64,000 nt of DNA from Earliella scabrosa (lineage: Eukaryota > Basidiomycota > Agaricomycetes > Polyporales > Polyporaceae): assembly GCA_022605405.1 (NCBI GenBank), contig JABYQQ010000004.1, forward strand, positions 992,001-1,056,000, written 5' to 3'. This document shows positions 22,741-33,879 of the stretch, piece by piece (position 1 is the first letter of the stretch; the number at the start of each line of letters is the position of its first letter). Made by a program: the position numbers and the translations under genes. Under the pieces are notes generated by a model. It was not told the DNA's origin, searched no databases, and worked only from the letters and a program-made list of their open reading frames with translations.

Positions 22741-23974
22741 TCATGCCAGAGGTGCGGATGGGGCAGCAGGGACTGACGGGGTCGAAGGCGTGGAAGGAGT
22801 CGACGGCTCGCTCACATCGGGTGCTGACGGAGCACCGAGGAGCGGTGCGTTGACACCGGGAGTGGAGGTCGCACTGGTGCTGGGAACGGAGGGCGCGCTG
22901 ACCTCGGTGGCGGATGGGGTGCTCGGGACGAGAGCTGAGGGCGCGTCGACGCCCGGAGTCGAAGGTGCGCTGACGTTGGGGGTGGCAGGAGCGCTGATGG
23001 GCGCAGAGGGCAGGCTCCCATCCGGAGCTGGCGGCGCACTACCCTCGGGGAGCAGCGGGTGCACCGACATTGGGAGCTGCCGAGTTCGAAGGGATGGCAA
23101 GCAGCACCGGGAGACTCGACGGCGCGTTAGGGGTGATGGTCGCGTCGGGAGTCGGAGGTGCGCTCATGTTCGGAGCAGCAGGCGCATCGACCGGCGCAGA
23201 AGGAGGGTTGACGGTAGGTGCCGAGGGTACAGCGGGGGCGCTGATACTTGTGAGTGCGAAGCTGGAGGGGACGGGCAGACTCGCGGGGGTGCTTGCATTG
23301 GGAGTGGTAGGTTCGCTGATCCCGGGAGCTGCAGGTGCGCTAGCCTCGGGAACTGCAGGGGAACCGATGGGTGTAGCAAGAAGATCCGCGTTGGGTACCG
23401 AAGGCGCGACTAGGCTGGGTATTGCGAGTGTCGCGGTCACACCAGGCGTCGATGCTCCATTCACGTCGGGTATGGCAGGTGCGCTGACGCTAGGAGCGGA
23501 TGGTGTGCTAACGCTGGGTGCAGAGGGCGCACCAACGCTAGGCAGAGCCGGGGCGCTCACGCTGGAAGCAGCGGGTGCGGTGGTGTCAGGCGTGGCAGAA
23601 GTGCTGGCGTTCGGGACCTGCAGGACGGCCGACGGGATCGCCAATACGGAGGAAATGTCCGCTGAAGGGATCGCAGGGAGGCTCGCTGATGGGATAGCGG
23701 GGATGCTCGCAGATGGCATGGTCGGCACAGCAGAAGGAATGCTGATGTTTGGTAGTTGGGACGGAATGCTGATGACCGAACCAGGTGTGGGCACAGCACC
23801 GACGACATTGGATGGAGACAAAGTCACGGCTGAGAAACATAGGTCGGGTTAAGTTCCTGGTGAAGTTGGTAGAAGATACGTACTACTGAGTTCCTGCGGA
23901 AGAGGGCGAGCTGCGACGCCAGCGCACGCAGCGAGGACAAAGACAGCAAGGGTAGCGAACTTGGTGCTGATCAT
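22741..23974 (-). CDS. PSA-1: secreted Pro/Ser/Ala-rich repeat protein, frameshifted
   Basis: The ATG at 23974 opens a 30-residue first exon with a signal peptide (MISTKFATLAVFVLAACAG, then VAARPLPQELS). After a short intron the mature part begins TVTLSPSNVVGAVPTPG. It consists of degenerate units of about 8-10 residues such as SAPSVPSAPAIP. There are no cysteines and no domain, so an extended, probably O-glycosylated wall or secreted protein is inferred. Relative to PSA-3 one extra C lies in the run at 23047-23050. This shifts the frame and creates a stop at 23039, cutting off about 100 codons that remain intact in another frame down to 22741. The function is unknown. A base-calling error in a G4 run is possible. 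Confidence 0.75.
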
Positions 23975-24600
23975 GATGATGGATCGGTGGGGTGGAAGGG
24001 CGTGACTGAGTGGGAGTAGTTCAGATAGCCTGGTGCAAAAGATGCGGCAGATGAGTTAAGTGAGAAATAGCAGCCACGCGCCGGGGGTTTATATACCTTT
24101 CGGCCGTCGGCTGTAGCAGGTCAGCGGATGCGAGACTCTGCGCAAGCAAAACGGAGTTGTCGTAGGCGGTAGCGCATGGTACGTTCCGACGGCTTCTAAT
24201 GCGGGAACTCCGCAATTTACAAGTGAACCGATGCGACTTGCACATGCTCGCAAACGGAGCCGGAGAACCGACAGTGTACAGTATCGGATCGTCTACCATT
24301 CAGGTTGTCCCGATGTGTTGATGAAGCCTGGGGCCTTCGACCCATCCGACGGTTGGATTCGGATGGCCATTTGGGTTCAGTCCGACGTCCGTCCCGTTGA
24401 GAAGCTAGAAGCGCTGGGGAGAAGAGTCGGATGGAGCTGAACCAGCCTCGATCACAATCCGGATAGAGGGATTCGTCAGCGACCTAACAAGCTAAGCCCA
24501 GTCAGTGTTGACAAGCTCGCAAACGACTCGCTAGTGCTGGCAGTGATGACGGAAGCGTTGTTTGCGCTTGTTAGGATCAGAAGCCAATGGCCTTGACGCT
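23975..24600 (-). repeat. duplicated promoter block of PSA-1
   Basis: This upstream segment is shared, with divergence, with 28304-28915, 33880-34433 and part of 42008-42280. Landmarks are the TATA region, a GTGATC-type motif near the Gly-rich end, and the outermost block GGCCTTGACGCTCACC at about 24592-24607. It lies in reverse orientation to the other three. Confidence 0.75.
24088..24095 (-). promoter_or_regulatory. TATA box of PSA-1
   Basis: TATATAAA on the minus strand, about 114 nt before the start codon, in the shared context AAAAGGTATATAAACCCC-like. Confidence 0.7.
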
Positions 24601-24607
24601 CACCATA

Positions 24608-24997
24608 TTGGGCATACTATACTTGCTGCACGCTCTGGCAGGATCTGGGCACGATACCGCCGCGCTCGCCAAGCCAGGATCATTCTGCTAACCACCTTCC
24701 GTCGTCGAGCCACATAGTACAGTCATACCTCGCTCAGCGGCCCATTATTCACCGTCGTCGACGCCGACTCGCCTAGTGTCTTTCACTACCACGGAATGAC
24801 GATCCATGGAGGCTCCATGAAATTGAAGGAGCTCCCTCTGGCTCCGTGTTGCTTGAGGGACGAAACAAGCACTCCCCTGTAGCACGTACTCGCAGCAGTG
24901 GCACGCACAGGTAGAGAGTGAAACCAAATGATTGGAATTGACAACACCCAGGAGACAACGCTATCTACAACCTTCTCGTACGACAGCGAACGACTGC
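24608..24997. other. intergenic between PSA-1 promoter block and secreted-protein gene
   Basis: Nothing recognised. Open frames here are non-conserved. Confidence 0.4.
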
Positions 24998-25552
24998 TCA
25001 CGAGCAAGTCGAGGTAGAGCTGGCCTCCCCGTAAGTGACAAAAGTGTCTCCCTGGCGTCCACCCCCGGCGAAGCGCGCGGTGAAGGGGATGTTCTGGCCG
25101 CAGACCGCGAACGCGGCCTTGATGCCCTCTGCACGTACGAGAAACGATGCTGTCAGCATCACGAACGGAAGGACGAGTCTGAGAGCACGGATACGCACGC
25201 TCCCAGCGACCCTTGGAGATGTTGATGACGTCGCCCGGCACGACGGGCGTGATCGTGAAGCGGATGCCCTCGAACTCGCCGGTCGTGAACGTCGGGGCGC
25301 CCTGGCACTTCTGGATCTCGCCTTGGATGCCGCCGCAGATCTGGAGAAGCGCGACGTTGGAGTTGTGGAAGTCCAGAGTCCTGCGGACGCGCGCGAGAGT
25401 GTCAGTGTGATCACAGATTGGAGACTGAGTGGGACGTACTTCGTGCCCGTGCACTGGACATCAAAGACCTTCTCCTGGCGGACTTCGATCGGCGCGGCGA
25501 ACGCGCAGACGAAGAGCATGGCGAGTGCGTAGAAGACGGTAGCGAACTGCAT
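24998..25552 (-). CDS. small secreted protein, about 135 residues, unrecognised
   Basis: Three exons. The first carries a signal peptide (MQFATVFYALAMLFVCAFA, then APIEVRQEKVFDVQCTGTK). The second gives TLDFHNSNVALLQICGGIQG, EIQKCQGAPTFTTGEFEG and IRFTITPVVPGDVINISKG. The third gives GIKAAFAVCGQNIPFTARFA and ends SSTSTCS. Five cysteines in the mature part (C-x32-type, then CGG, KCQ, VCG, TCS) suggest disulfides, and the strand-rich pattern suggests a small beta fold. Introns use GTACGT/CGCAG and GTGCGT/TGCAG. I do not recognise a family with certainty. It resembles fungal small secreted proteins of unknown role. A purine-rich leader and a GT microsatellite lie upstream near 25745. Confidence 0.75.
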   Translation of the reverse strand: MQFATVFYALAMLFVCAFAAPIEVRQEKVFDVQCTGTKYVPLSLQSVITLTLSRASAGLWTSTTPTSRFSRSAAASKARSRSARAPRRSRPASSRASASRSRPSCRATSSTSPRVAGSVRIRALRLVLPFVMLTASFLVRAEGIKAAFAVCGQNIPFTARFAGGGRQGDTFVTYGEASSTSTCS

Positions 25553-26508
25553 CTTGAATTAACTTGCAGGAACGACGGGGGTCAAGCGGGCGATGGGTGA
25601 AAGAGCTGGGAACGATGGGCAGGGAGAGGATTCCAAAGACCGTCGCAGACGGCTGAAGCAGCAACTCAATCAAGAAGAAAGAGGAAGAAAAACGGTGCTG
25701 CTTGAGCGAAGGCTGAACCGGCCAGAGGAACGAGGGGAAGAGAGAGTGTGTGTGTGAGGTGCGCGCACGACCACCGCGCCCTTTTTATGCGTGTATTCCG
25801 GCCCCGACGCCTCGAGGAATTCGAGAAGTGTAGCGTACCTGATCAGAGTCGCCAAGGCAATCGCGCCTTGTGGCCGGCGGGCGGTCACCCGCGCCGGAAC
25901 GGATTTTCAGCAAGTCTGATCCCACATATGTAATAAACGCTGACGAAAAGCTTGGCATGCAGTTTCGTAGTGCACCATGAGTTCATGACTTGAAGTTCGC
26001 AATTCGAGGGCAGATGTATATGTACGACATATCCACATACATAGCCACCTGAGTTTCGTGAGCTCGATCTGCGACGTTCGACTACGAAGACGCACCGTGC
26101 AGATCGTATGATGCATGGATCGCACGGGTGACGGAGGTTCAAAATGACGGTCGTTACGGGAGTAACCTTCATGTCCCACATCACATATCCGGCACATTCG
26201 GCTGCACACGGTAGAGGTTGAATACAAATCATCACAAATGTGACCCGCGCGTGCAGCGTGCGAGGGCTTTGAATCTCGTTAGCACTGGCAGGTCGCTACT
26301 CGCGAGAGCCTATGTGGTTGGCTACAGGCACTGGGGACACGGAGGACGCTTGAACCGGCGCATACGACAAGGGACAGCACTGATGATGCAGGGAGGAAAA
26401 AGACTCACCGAATGTGCACAAGCTCCGTCGCATCCAACTCCAAGCGGGCAACGCCCAACGCAACGGCACGAAACCGAGCCCCGAGCCGGGGGATACACCC
26501 CTCCCAGC
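25553..26508. other. intergenic, about 950 nt
   Basis: Contains the promoter of the secreted-protein gene (left) and the 3' flank of NDUFAF7 (right). A short TG run is near 25746-25757. No supported gene. Confidence 0.45.
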
Positions 26509-28321
26509 TCAGAACAGAAACTTCACATTCTTGTACGTATCCAACAACGGGTTCTCCCCGCTCCGCAGCCGCGTCCGCTGCACGTCCGCGTACGTCTCCA
26601 TAAACTCCGCATGCGTGTACACCTGCGACTTGCGCTCGCCCACCGGCAGCCCGCTGCTCGACGTCACGCCGTCCACCGGCGGCCGCCGCGTCTTCGGGTG
26701 GTAGGACGAGAAGAAGCTGTTCCCCTCCGCGAGCGGCGACGCAGTCATGTTCAGCGGGCTGAACCGCGGGGCCTCCCGCATCGCGTCTGTCACGGGCAGC
26801 GGCTGCGCGAGGATGTGCTCGTACATGTCCCGCAGGTTCTCGAAGTTGGTCGGGAAGAAGATGTCGAAGTAGCCCTGGCGCACGAAGAGCGTCTCGCAGG
26901 GCACCATGGTGTTTTGGAAGCGCGTCTGCACGACCGGCGCGTTGATGCCCTGGATGGCGTTCGGTAGCGAGGAGAAGTCGGACAGGAGGAGACGATGGCG
27001 GGGGAAGTGTCTCCGTAGGGTGCGGAGGAGGGTGAGGAGGCGAGTTGGGATGTACTCGGGGGGAGACAAGTTGGGCGCGAACGGAAGGTTGGTGTAGAAG
27101 GTGCGGAATGTCGATGAGAGCTTGAGTAGGCGGGATATTGGCGGTGGATGGTTGAGATAGCGTCGGAGAGCGAGGAAGGAGCTGATTAGTGGGTCTGTGA
27201 TCTTGGTGTAATATGAGCTGAAGTCGCCGCTCTTGTCAACTGTGACAATGCCCTGGTATGGCTCCAGTGTACGCAGGTCGTAACGTATCAGGTCGTGGGC
27301 GAAGTTGTCCTGGAAGACGGTCGCATCGACGCAAGACAAGAGGGAACGACATGACGACTCACAATGACCTCCATCGCCAGAAAGTAGCACGGAGCAGGTT
27401 CGGAAGTGTTCCATCTGAATATGCTCTGGTTGTGGACGGTTACACAAGGATGTGCTGTGGTAAGCTTCTCCCTCTGCAGCCTGGCAAGGTTTCCGCTAAT
27501 CTCGATGATGTTGTACCGCGTCCGCTCATACACGTCGGGATAGTCTTCTCGTAGGTAGTCGAGAATATCGAGAGCGAGCGTGCCATTCCCCGCACCAATC
27601 TCGTAGATGACGAAGTCCTCGTACGGGAAGTACTTCAGCAGGTACTCAGACACTAAGCACTGAGCAATCGCTCGGCCGTACCATGGCTTCCGACCTAAAC
27701 CATCAACACCCCGACACTCCACAAAAGAACACAGAAGAAACTGACCTTGAAAAGCTCAGTAGGCGTATGCCACAGCTGCTTCCCTGGACCCTCCCCATCC
27801 TCTCCATAAGACGCGTAACGCTTCGCCACCTCCGCATCGAACGCCGTGCTATTTTTCACCGAAGCAAAGTCGATGGGCTCGAGGGCAGAGAAGATGGTCG
27901 CTTGCTTGGAGAAGTAGCCGTAGTTGGGGTTGTAGAGCGAGTCCTCGATGAAGTCGCGCACTAGCATCTTCACGCGACGCGGCGGTTCACGCTCGTTCTC
28001 GAGGTCGTTGGCCGTGACGCGTCTATAGTTGACATGGTCGGAGTCGGGGGTGTCAGAGAATGAGAATCTGTCGTTGTAGTTGATCCTGTCTTCGGTCTTG
28101 TTCGCGTTCTTACCGCGCGCAAGGGTGGTGGAGAACGACGCAGTGACGAGTGAGAGTCTGGTGCGGGGTGAACATCGTCGCGCTGTTATGCGAGCGGCGC
28201 AAGAGAGCATGTAGCTCCGAAACCGTAGTCGGGAGATGAAGTGTGCACGGGCTGGTGAGGGAAGCGGAGGAGGACCAGGCCCAAGCCGCCGGTTTCCCAA
28301 AAGGGTGAGCGTCAAGGCCAT
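26509..28321 (-). CDS. NDUFAF7: NDUFAF7/MidA-like mitochondrial arginine methyltransferase (complex I assembly)
   Basis: At least three exons. The first ends at 27746 with HTPTELFK, and the second starts PWYGRAIAQCLVSEYLLKYF at a CGGAAG acceptor. It contains the SAM-binding motif DFVIYEIGAGNGTLALDILD and YNIIEISGNLARLQ. The last exon, after CYFLAMEVI, contains DNFAHDLIRYDLRTLEPYQG, LRRHFPRHRLLLSDFSSLP, NTMVPCETLFVRQGYFDIFF, and ends YKNVKFLF. Known homologues dimethylate an arginine of the NDUFS2 subunit early in complex I assembly. The N-terminus is Arg/Ser-rich and suits a mitochondrial presequence. Two starts are possible: 28321 (MALTLTLLGNRRLG) or 28209 (MLSCAARITARR). The first lies inside a duplicated segment, so the second is preferred. 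Confidence 0.9.
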
Positions 28322-28915
28322 TGGCTTCTGATCCTAACAAACGCAAACAACGCTTGTGTTTCCAATGCATGAGTCACCTCGACGGCGTTTGCGTCGAGAC
28401 CAACTCAGCTTAGATGGTTAGCTCGCTGGCGGATGCTGCGCTCCTCCTTCTATCCGGATTGTGATCAAGGCTGGTGCAGCTACATCCGACTAATCATTCC
28501 AGCGCTGAACGGGACGGATGGCAATGGTCATCCGAATTCGATCGTCGGATGTGTCGAAGGTCCCAGGCTTCATCAACACATCGGGACTACCTGAGAGATA
28601 GAATATCCGAAATTCTATACTCTCGGTTATCGGGCTTCATTGCGATCCGAGTGCAAACTGCATCGACCCACTTACCCGCAGTAGGAGCTGACCGTACTGT
28701 ACATATGCTTCTCCGACCCTACGCCGACTTCGGTTTGCTTTCACAAAGTCTCGCATATCCTCACACGCCACAGCCGACGGCCAAAAGGTATATAAACCCC
28801 CGGTGTGTCGCTGCTACTATTCATATATCACTCAACTCATCCGAGTCTCCTCATCTCTTCCGCCAAGCTGTCTGAACTACTCAGTCACGCCCTTCACCCG
28901 GGCCGATCCATCATC
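28304..28915 (+). repeat. duplicated promoter block of PSA-2, overlapping the NDUFAF7 5' end
   Basis: Shares long tracts with 33880-34433 and with the reverse complement of 24000-24607. One is the stretch reading CCGGATTGTGATCAAGGCTG at about 28455-28474. The first 58 nt (GGTGAGCGTCAAGG onward) recur at about 42011 and 24592 and overlap the annotated NDUFAF7 start. Confidence 0.75.
28789..28796 (+). promoter_or_regulatory. TATA box of PSA-2
   Basis: TATATAAA 120 nt before the start codon, within the shared sequence CGGCCAAAAGGTATATAAAC. Confidence 0.75.
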
Positions 28916-29881
28916 ATGATTAGCACCAAGTTCTCCACCCTTGCTATCTTTGTCCTCGCTGCCTGCGCTGGCGTCGCAGCTCGCCCTCTTCCGCAGGAAC
29001 TCAGTAGTAAGTATCTTCTACCCACTTCACCACGAACTTGACCTGACCTGTGTTTCTCAGCCGTGACTTTGGCTCCATCCAATGTTGTCGGTGTTGTGTC
29101 CTCTCTCGTGCCGGTCATCAGCACTCCATCCCAACTACCGAGCATCAGCATTCCTTCTACTGTGCCCGCAATGCCATCTGCGAGCGTCCCCGCTGTTCCA
29201 TCGGCGAGCCTCCCTGCACTTCCTTCAGCGGTCATCTCCTCCGTACTGGCGATCCCGTCGGCCATCCTGCAGGTCCCGACCATCAGCACTCCGGCGACGC
29301 CTGACACCACTGCTCTCGCTGCCCCCACCGTCCCATCAGTGAGCCTCCCTGCGCTTCCTTCAGCGGTCATCTCCTCCGTACTAGCAACCCCATCGGCCAT
29401 TCTGCAGATCCCGACCGTCAGCACTCCGGCGACGCCTGACACCACTGCACTCGGTGCCCCCAGCCTGAGCGTGCCGACTCTTCCTACCATCGGGACGCCT
29501 TCTGCACCCGGCGTTGACGCGCCATCCACTCCTAGCGTCAGTGCACCTGCCATACTCGACGTCGACGGACCTTCGATACCGGCCGTGACCACGACGCCCA
29601 CCCTGAGTACACCGTCGGCTCCTGCAGTCAGCTCGCCTTCGGCACCCAACCCGGGTCTTCCTGCTGCCCCCATTGGTGCTCCTGCCCCCGTGAGCGCGCC
29701 TGCCGCTCCCACCGTCAGCCCGCCGTCGACTCCGGACGTCAGCGCGCCCTCCGTTCCCAGCACCAGTGCGACTTCCGCTGCTGGTGTCGACGCACCGGTG
29801 ATCAGTGCGCCCCTCGCACCCGAGTTGAGCGTACCGTCTGCGCCTTCACCGTCCATCCCCGCAGTGCCCTCTGTTCCATGA
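28916..29881 (+). CDS. PSA-2: secreted Pro/Ser/Ala-rich repeat protein
   Basis: Exon 1 (from the ATG at 28916) encodes the signal peptide MISTKFSTLAIFVLAACAG and VAARPLPQELS. After a short intron the reading frame runs without break to 29881. The mature part has imperfect units such as SAPAVPSASLPALP and STPATPDTTALAAP, with an internal duplication: the stretch ALPSAVISSVLAIPSAILQ appears twice, about 130 nt apart. There are no cysteines and no recognisable domain. It is predicted to be extended, Ser/Thr-glycosylated and wall-associated or secreted (inference). It is close to PSA-3 and less so to PSA-1. Its promoter is shared with them, so co-regulation is likely. Confidence 0.8.
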
Positions 29882-30691
29882 TCCACTTCATCAGCACTGG
29901 TCCCTTCGGCGGTTCCCTCAATCCCGTCCGACCGGATGGCTTGAGCGAGACGAGGCTCGGATGTGTTCCCGAATGTACCTGATCCTGGCGATCAGCTGTA
30001 TGTAACCATGCTCTCTACGTAGTAGCGCAATGCATGCATCGGGATCGTTGTTTCAAACATGCAAACCTATGGTGTGATTGACCGCATCGTCCGACTGGAC
30101 GTATGAAGCGAGGCGCACGTGAAACCAATCTGGAGTGCGGCACGAGGAGGTAACGGCGGAAAGAGAAAGTAAGTATACAGGCGGTAATAATGGCTTCGTA
30201 TAGCAGATGCCTGTCAGACATGTCCGACCACTGAGCGACGATTGAAACGTGGAACGGCTCAAACGAGGATGTGATAGAAAGCGCGGATTATGGAGATAGT
30301 TACCCCCGAGCCCGATCAAATGACCCCGCGAATCCGAGTTCGTCTTGCACAATTGCCTCGAGTTCGCGAGACCCATACCAAAGTAAACGTACATACATAG
30401 AATTAGCCAGTAGCTAGAAAGCTGCCGAGCGTAGTATCATCACCATTATTCGTCGACTACATTGGGCGATCGGCACCACCACGAATGCGGCGGAGTGACA
30501 AAGCGTGCAATATGTGAACAGGAAAACGTACGACAGTGCGAGGAGCAACACGGTCCCGACGTCCGATAACGGCAGTGTCACGACTCACAAGGCCCTGACT
30601 TACTTCAAGGAGAGACAGAGAGAGAGAGCGCGAGGGAGAACGAAAGGAACGCAGCTGAACAAGCATCAAGGGATCCATGCAACAGCCTCCC
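29882..30691. other. convergent 3' intergenic region
   Basis: About 800 nt between two 3' ends. There is a short (GA)n run at about 30610-30635. A frame open on the plus strand from 30505 is the antisense shadow of the next gene's Pro-rich tail. Confidence 0.45.
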
Positions 30692-32506
30692 TCATGGAGG
30701 CGCGCGCCGCTGCCGCACGCTCTGCGTCTCCGACCCCTTGTCCCCGTCGTCCTCGCTCCGGCGCGGGAACAGCTCCCCGTCCGTCTCCGGATTCCAGTTC
30801 GCCAGCGTCAACGACAGGCGCATCGGTCGCCGGTCGGACACGCTCGACACGTCCTCCTCCGCGTGCGGCGACAGCACCGGATACGGGTAGCTCACCGCCG
30901 TCCCGACCGACGCTACAGAAGTCGTCGACTGCCACGGCGGTGCTTGCTGTTGGGTCGGCGCTGGGGGCTGCGGAGGAGGTTGCGGCGGAGGGGACGCAGG
31001 AGCGGCAGGCGGCGCAGGTGCGAACGCAGGTGCGAACGGAGAGGGAGGGGCGTACAGAGTGTTCGCGTTCGACGGAGACGGCTGCTGGGGGAAGGTGGCA
31101 GAGTATGGACTGGGAGTCGGAGCGCCGTTCGTGTTCGGCGGCGGAGATTGCTGGGGGAAGGTGGCCGAGTATGGGCTGTGGCCTAAGCCGCTGTTCGGTG
31201 TTGGAGGGCCGAGGGGAAATCCAGCTGAATAAGGAGTCGGAGATAGACCCGTGAACGCGAGTGACTGCGGTCGCGTGGGAGCGGGAGAGGGTGTGGGCGA
31301 GGACTCGCGAGATGGCGTCCCAGCTTTCCTCCCGACGAGGCCGTACTGGTACGGCTTGGGCTCGGGGCCTGGTTGCAGGGAGTTCGTCTTGTCACGTCGA
31401 GACCATGAGGGGTAGACCGATGGCTCGAAGTTTGGAACGTGATCTTTGGGATATGTGTTGTGGAACATGTCCCGCTTCCGCCTGCGATGGGAGCAATGTT
31501 ACACGCGAAGACAACGGAGGGCCACAGAGAACGCACCATATGAACCATGCGAGCACCGCGAGCACGGTGAAGCCCACAAATCCACCGAGCGCACCTCCGA
31601 TAATGGGTCCGAGGTCGTCCGGGGCGTTGCTGCTACCATTACCATCCGGTCCGTTGGTGGGAGGAGGCGCAGTTACCCAGGTAGGCGGTAGCGTCGACGT
31701 GTAGGTCACCCAGGACACAGCGACGGACCCATTTGGGAACGTGGAGGATGCTTGAGAGGCCGAGAGAACGACGGAGCCGGAAGAGGTGATTATCGGGGGC
31801 GAACTGATGCCGGAGGGGTTGTCGGTTGGGCATAGAGAGAAGAGTGTGGAAGTGGGTTCGGATTCGGTGACTGTGACCTCAAACACCACCTGGGAAGGGA
31901 TGGTAGTCACCTCCTCGTCTGAAAGAAGACAAGTCAACACGAGCACGCGTCTGAATGAACAAGTGGTCTTGATTCTCAACTCGACAATCTCACAACGTGC
32001 ATCGAGACGCAGTCGGGACACACAGATGATCTCAACGCGCCACGGATGCCCTTCAAGCTCTGCGCGCGCAATCACCGACATGCACTGGGAAGCTCGTGAC
32101 AAGCTCTACCGCAGATCGACAGACATGATCTGCAGACGCAGCCGCGGGGAGATGTCCGGCAAGCTTCGTGCACGTCTTGTTCCTCCAAGTTCCTCGACCT
32201 CGAATGCAAATGCCGATGTATGTGCTTCTCCGTCTCGATGCCTCGTCCGCGATGGCGTTCATACACCCACCCCGATCCAAAGAGTCAAAACTCACCCTGG
32301 ATAGTTGAAATCACCTCCCGCGTGCTGCTCGCCAAGCACGTAGTATTCCCATCAGGGTCGATAGTCGAGCTCAAGCATACCGTCGTGAGGAGGGTCGTGA
32401 GGTCCGGAGGGATTGTCGAGACGATCTCGGTGAAGGTGGTCGACTCGGTTGTTGTCGTGAGGACCTCATAGAGAGTCTGGGTCGGTGTCGGAGTGCATGC
32501 CATCAA
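30692..32506 (-). CDS. Ser/Thr-rich single-pass membrane protein with Pro-rich cytosolic tail
   Basis: The first exon starts at the ATG at 32506 and runs MACTPTPTQTLYEVLTTTTE, with Thr/Ser-rich ectodomain sequence following (TTVCLSSTIDPDGNTT). After an intron comes EEVTTIPSQVVFEVTV and SGSVVLSASQASSTFP, then one transmembrane helix IIGGALGGFVGFTVLAVLAW ending WFIW. The junction TTCATATG/GCGGAAGCGG gives W-R-K-R-D-M, a basic stop-transfer. The tail is Pro/Ser/Gln-rich with two near-identical units (SPYSATFPQQSPPPNTN and SPYSATFPQQPSPSNAN) and ends SVRQRRAPP. There is no signal peptide in the first 20 residues, so an upstream exon may be missing. The layout resembles fungal mucin-like sensors or agglutinin-like proteins, but the function is unknown. 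Details of the 32296-31922 intron region are uncertain. Confidence 0.65.
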
Positions 32507-32960
32507 CGCGAGCTAGGGCAAAGTATCGCCGCAAGCGCAAGCGGATTGGCAATGGCGAGGGCCGTCCGCGGGGAGAGGGCGATCAGGATGGTGGACGAGG
32601 GAGAAAAGCCGTGGGCGGGCATTCCTCGCCGAGGGAAAGGTCCATGTCCTGCCACCGCCCAGTGCCCCCGCGCGTCTTTGCCTCTCACCGCCAGAATCCC
32701 ATTCCGCCGCGAGGCTATGAGCTGCGCTCCGCGTGTCGGTCACCTGCGAGCGAATGTATTGCTGCTGGGAGCTAATGCATAATGCGGTGTGCATGCATGA
32801 AACAGGTCCGTTGAACTTGGGGGCGTCGCCTGCTGCAGTCTATCGAACGAGTCAGGTCAAGTCGGGCTGATCGACGGAGACCACACGCTCAGCGCCGGCG
32901 TTCTCGCCACCACCACCCTCGACCTCGACATCCTCCTCACTGGCACGGACAGAGTCAGCT
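32507..32960. other. divergent promoter region between the membrane-protein and CHY genes
   Basis: Contains the promoters of both genes. A frame (PPPPSTSTSSSLARTESAM) runs into the CHY gene start but has an in-frame stop upstream and no ATG, so it is probably leader. Confidence 0.5.
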
Positions 32961-33548
32961 ATGTGGTGAGTGGCATGCGAGCCATCGGACGACATGACAC
33001 GCACCGACACTCCCACCACAACGTTCACCGGGTACTCAACATCGCTCTGTCAGCAAACACATCCTCAACGCCCAGGTTGCCATCCGCGCACCATGCTGCA
33101 GACAGTGGTTTGACTGCGCCGAATGCCACGCCGAAAGCCAGTCGCACAGGCTAGCAAGGACGACGGAAATGGCGTTCCTCTGCAAAAAGTGCAAGAAGGC
33201 GTTCCGGAAGGACATGTCCGAGTTCGACGAGAGCGACGAGTACTGTCCGCATTGCGATAACCACTTCGTGAGTGCTCGCCTCTCTTATCGTGGGCAATCT
33301 CGAATCTTCGTTGTCTCGCGGACTTGCAGGTCATCGATGCGAAGACGCCGCAAGCAGTCCTTGGCGTGGAGGGAGAGGATCCCAGGGTCGACGCTCGGTG
33401 CGTATACGCGCCTTCACTGCAGTTACCCGCAACGTTTCTGAGCCCGTCTACTCGTCTGACACTGTGCAGCATGCTGAAGGATGAACGCGTCAAGCAAGAT
33501 CCTTCCCGATCGCTTTTCGCGCAGGAATTTACAGATCGCATTGGATGA
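32961..33548 (+). CDS. CHY-type zinc-finger protein, 121 residues
   Basis: Four exons, 32961-32965, 33054-33267, 33330-33397 and 33470-33548, read MCKHILNAQVAIRAPCCRQW, then FDCAECHAESQSHRLARTTE, MAFLCKKCKKAFRKDM, SDEYCPHCDNHF, VIDAKTPQAVLGVEGEDPR and RSLFAQEFTDRIG. The Cys/His array (CKH, PCC, CAECH, CKKC, CPHCDNH) is that of the CHY zinc-finger family. In yeast Hot13, this family handles the Tim proteins of the mitochondrial intermembrane space. It binds zinc with about three sites. The first exon is only five bases (ATG TG), which supplies Met and two thirds of the Cys codon. The position is conserved in frame, and the whole protein appears complete. Gene symbol not assigned. Confidence 0.88.
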
Positions 33549-33879
33549 TCTGGATGCTCTTCCGGGTCTACCTATCGACCTGCTTTCCTGTCGGTACGTT
33601 AGCTATTGCCATCGCGACCGCATCTTGGACATCTAACGTTTGTCCACGTAGTGCTGTCATTGCCTCTCCACATGTGCTTTGTCTGATGATCCAATACATA
33701 CCATTCTTCCACTCCACATATCCGCAGGTCCCCAAGGTCGGAACTGCTCTGTTGGTGATACCACCTCCGGCTCCCTTCCAATTGGGATCTGCGCAACGCT
33801 CGATAACATCGTCGGCTCCTGCACTCCGCTCGCCTTCGCAAGTCGTCCTACCAGATTCGGAACTTGACTGGACTCAAAT
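33549..33879. other. intergenic; relic of a PSA-type repeat near 33765-33860
   Basis: A stretch reading SAPALRSPSQ in one frame closely resembles the PSA-3 coding sequence around 34940-34980 (CGTCGGCTCCTGCA...CTCGCCTTCG). It looks like a decayed fragment of a further PSA copy. The rest has no gene. Confidence 0.4.

Noticed and set aside
28894..29886. 330-codon open frame on the minus strand opposite PSA-2
   Set aside because: It is the antisense of a low-complexity Pro/Ser/Ala gene; GC-rich repeats leave the opposite strand free of stops. Similar antisense frames occur opposite PSA-1 (23070-23852) and PSA-3 (34542-35495), and PSA-2 itself has a signal peptide and conserved intron.
30505..31254. 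249-codon plus-strand frame opposite the Pro-rich tail of the membrane protein
   Set aside because: Arg/Ser/Gly shadow of the minus-strand gene with no motif; the minus strand carries a coherent transmembrane protein.
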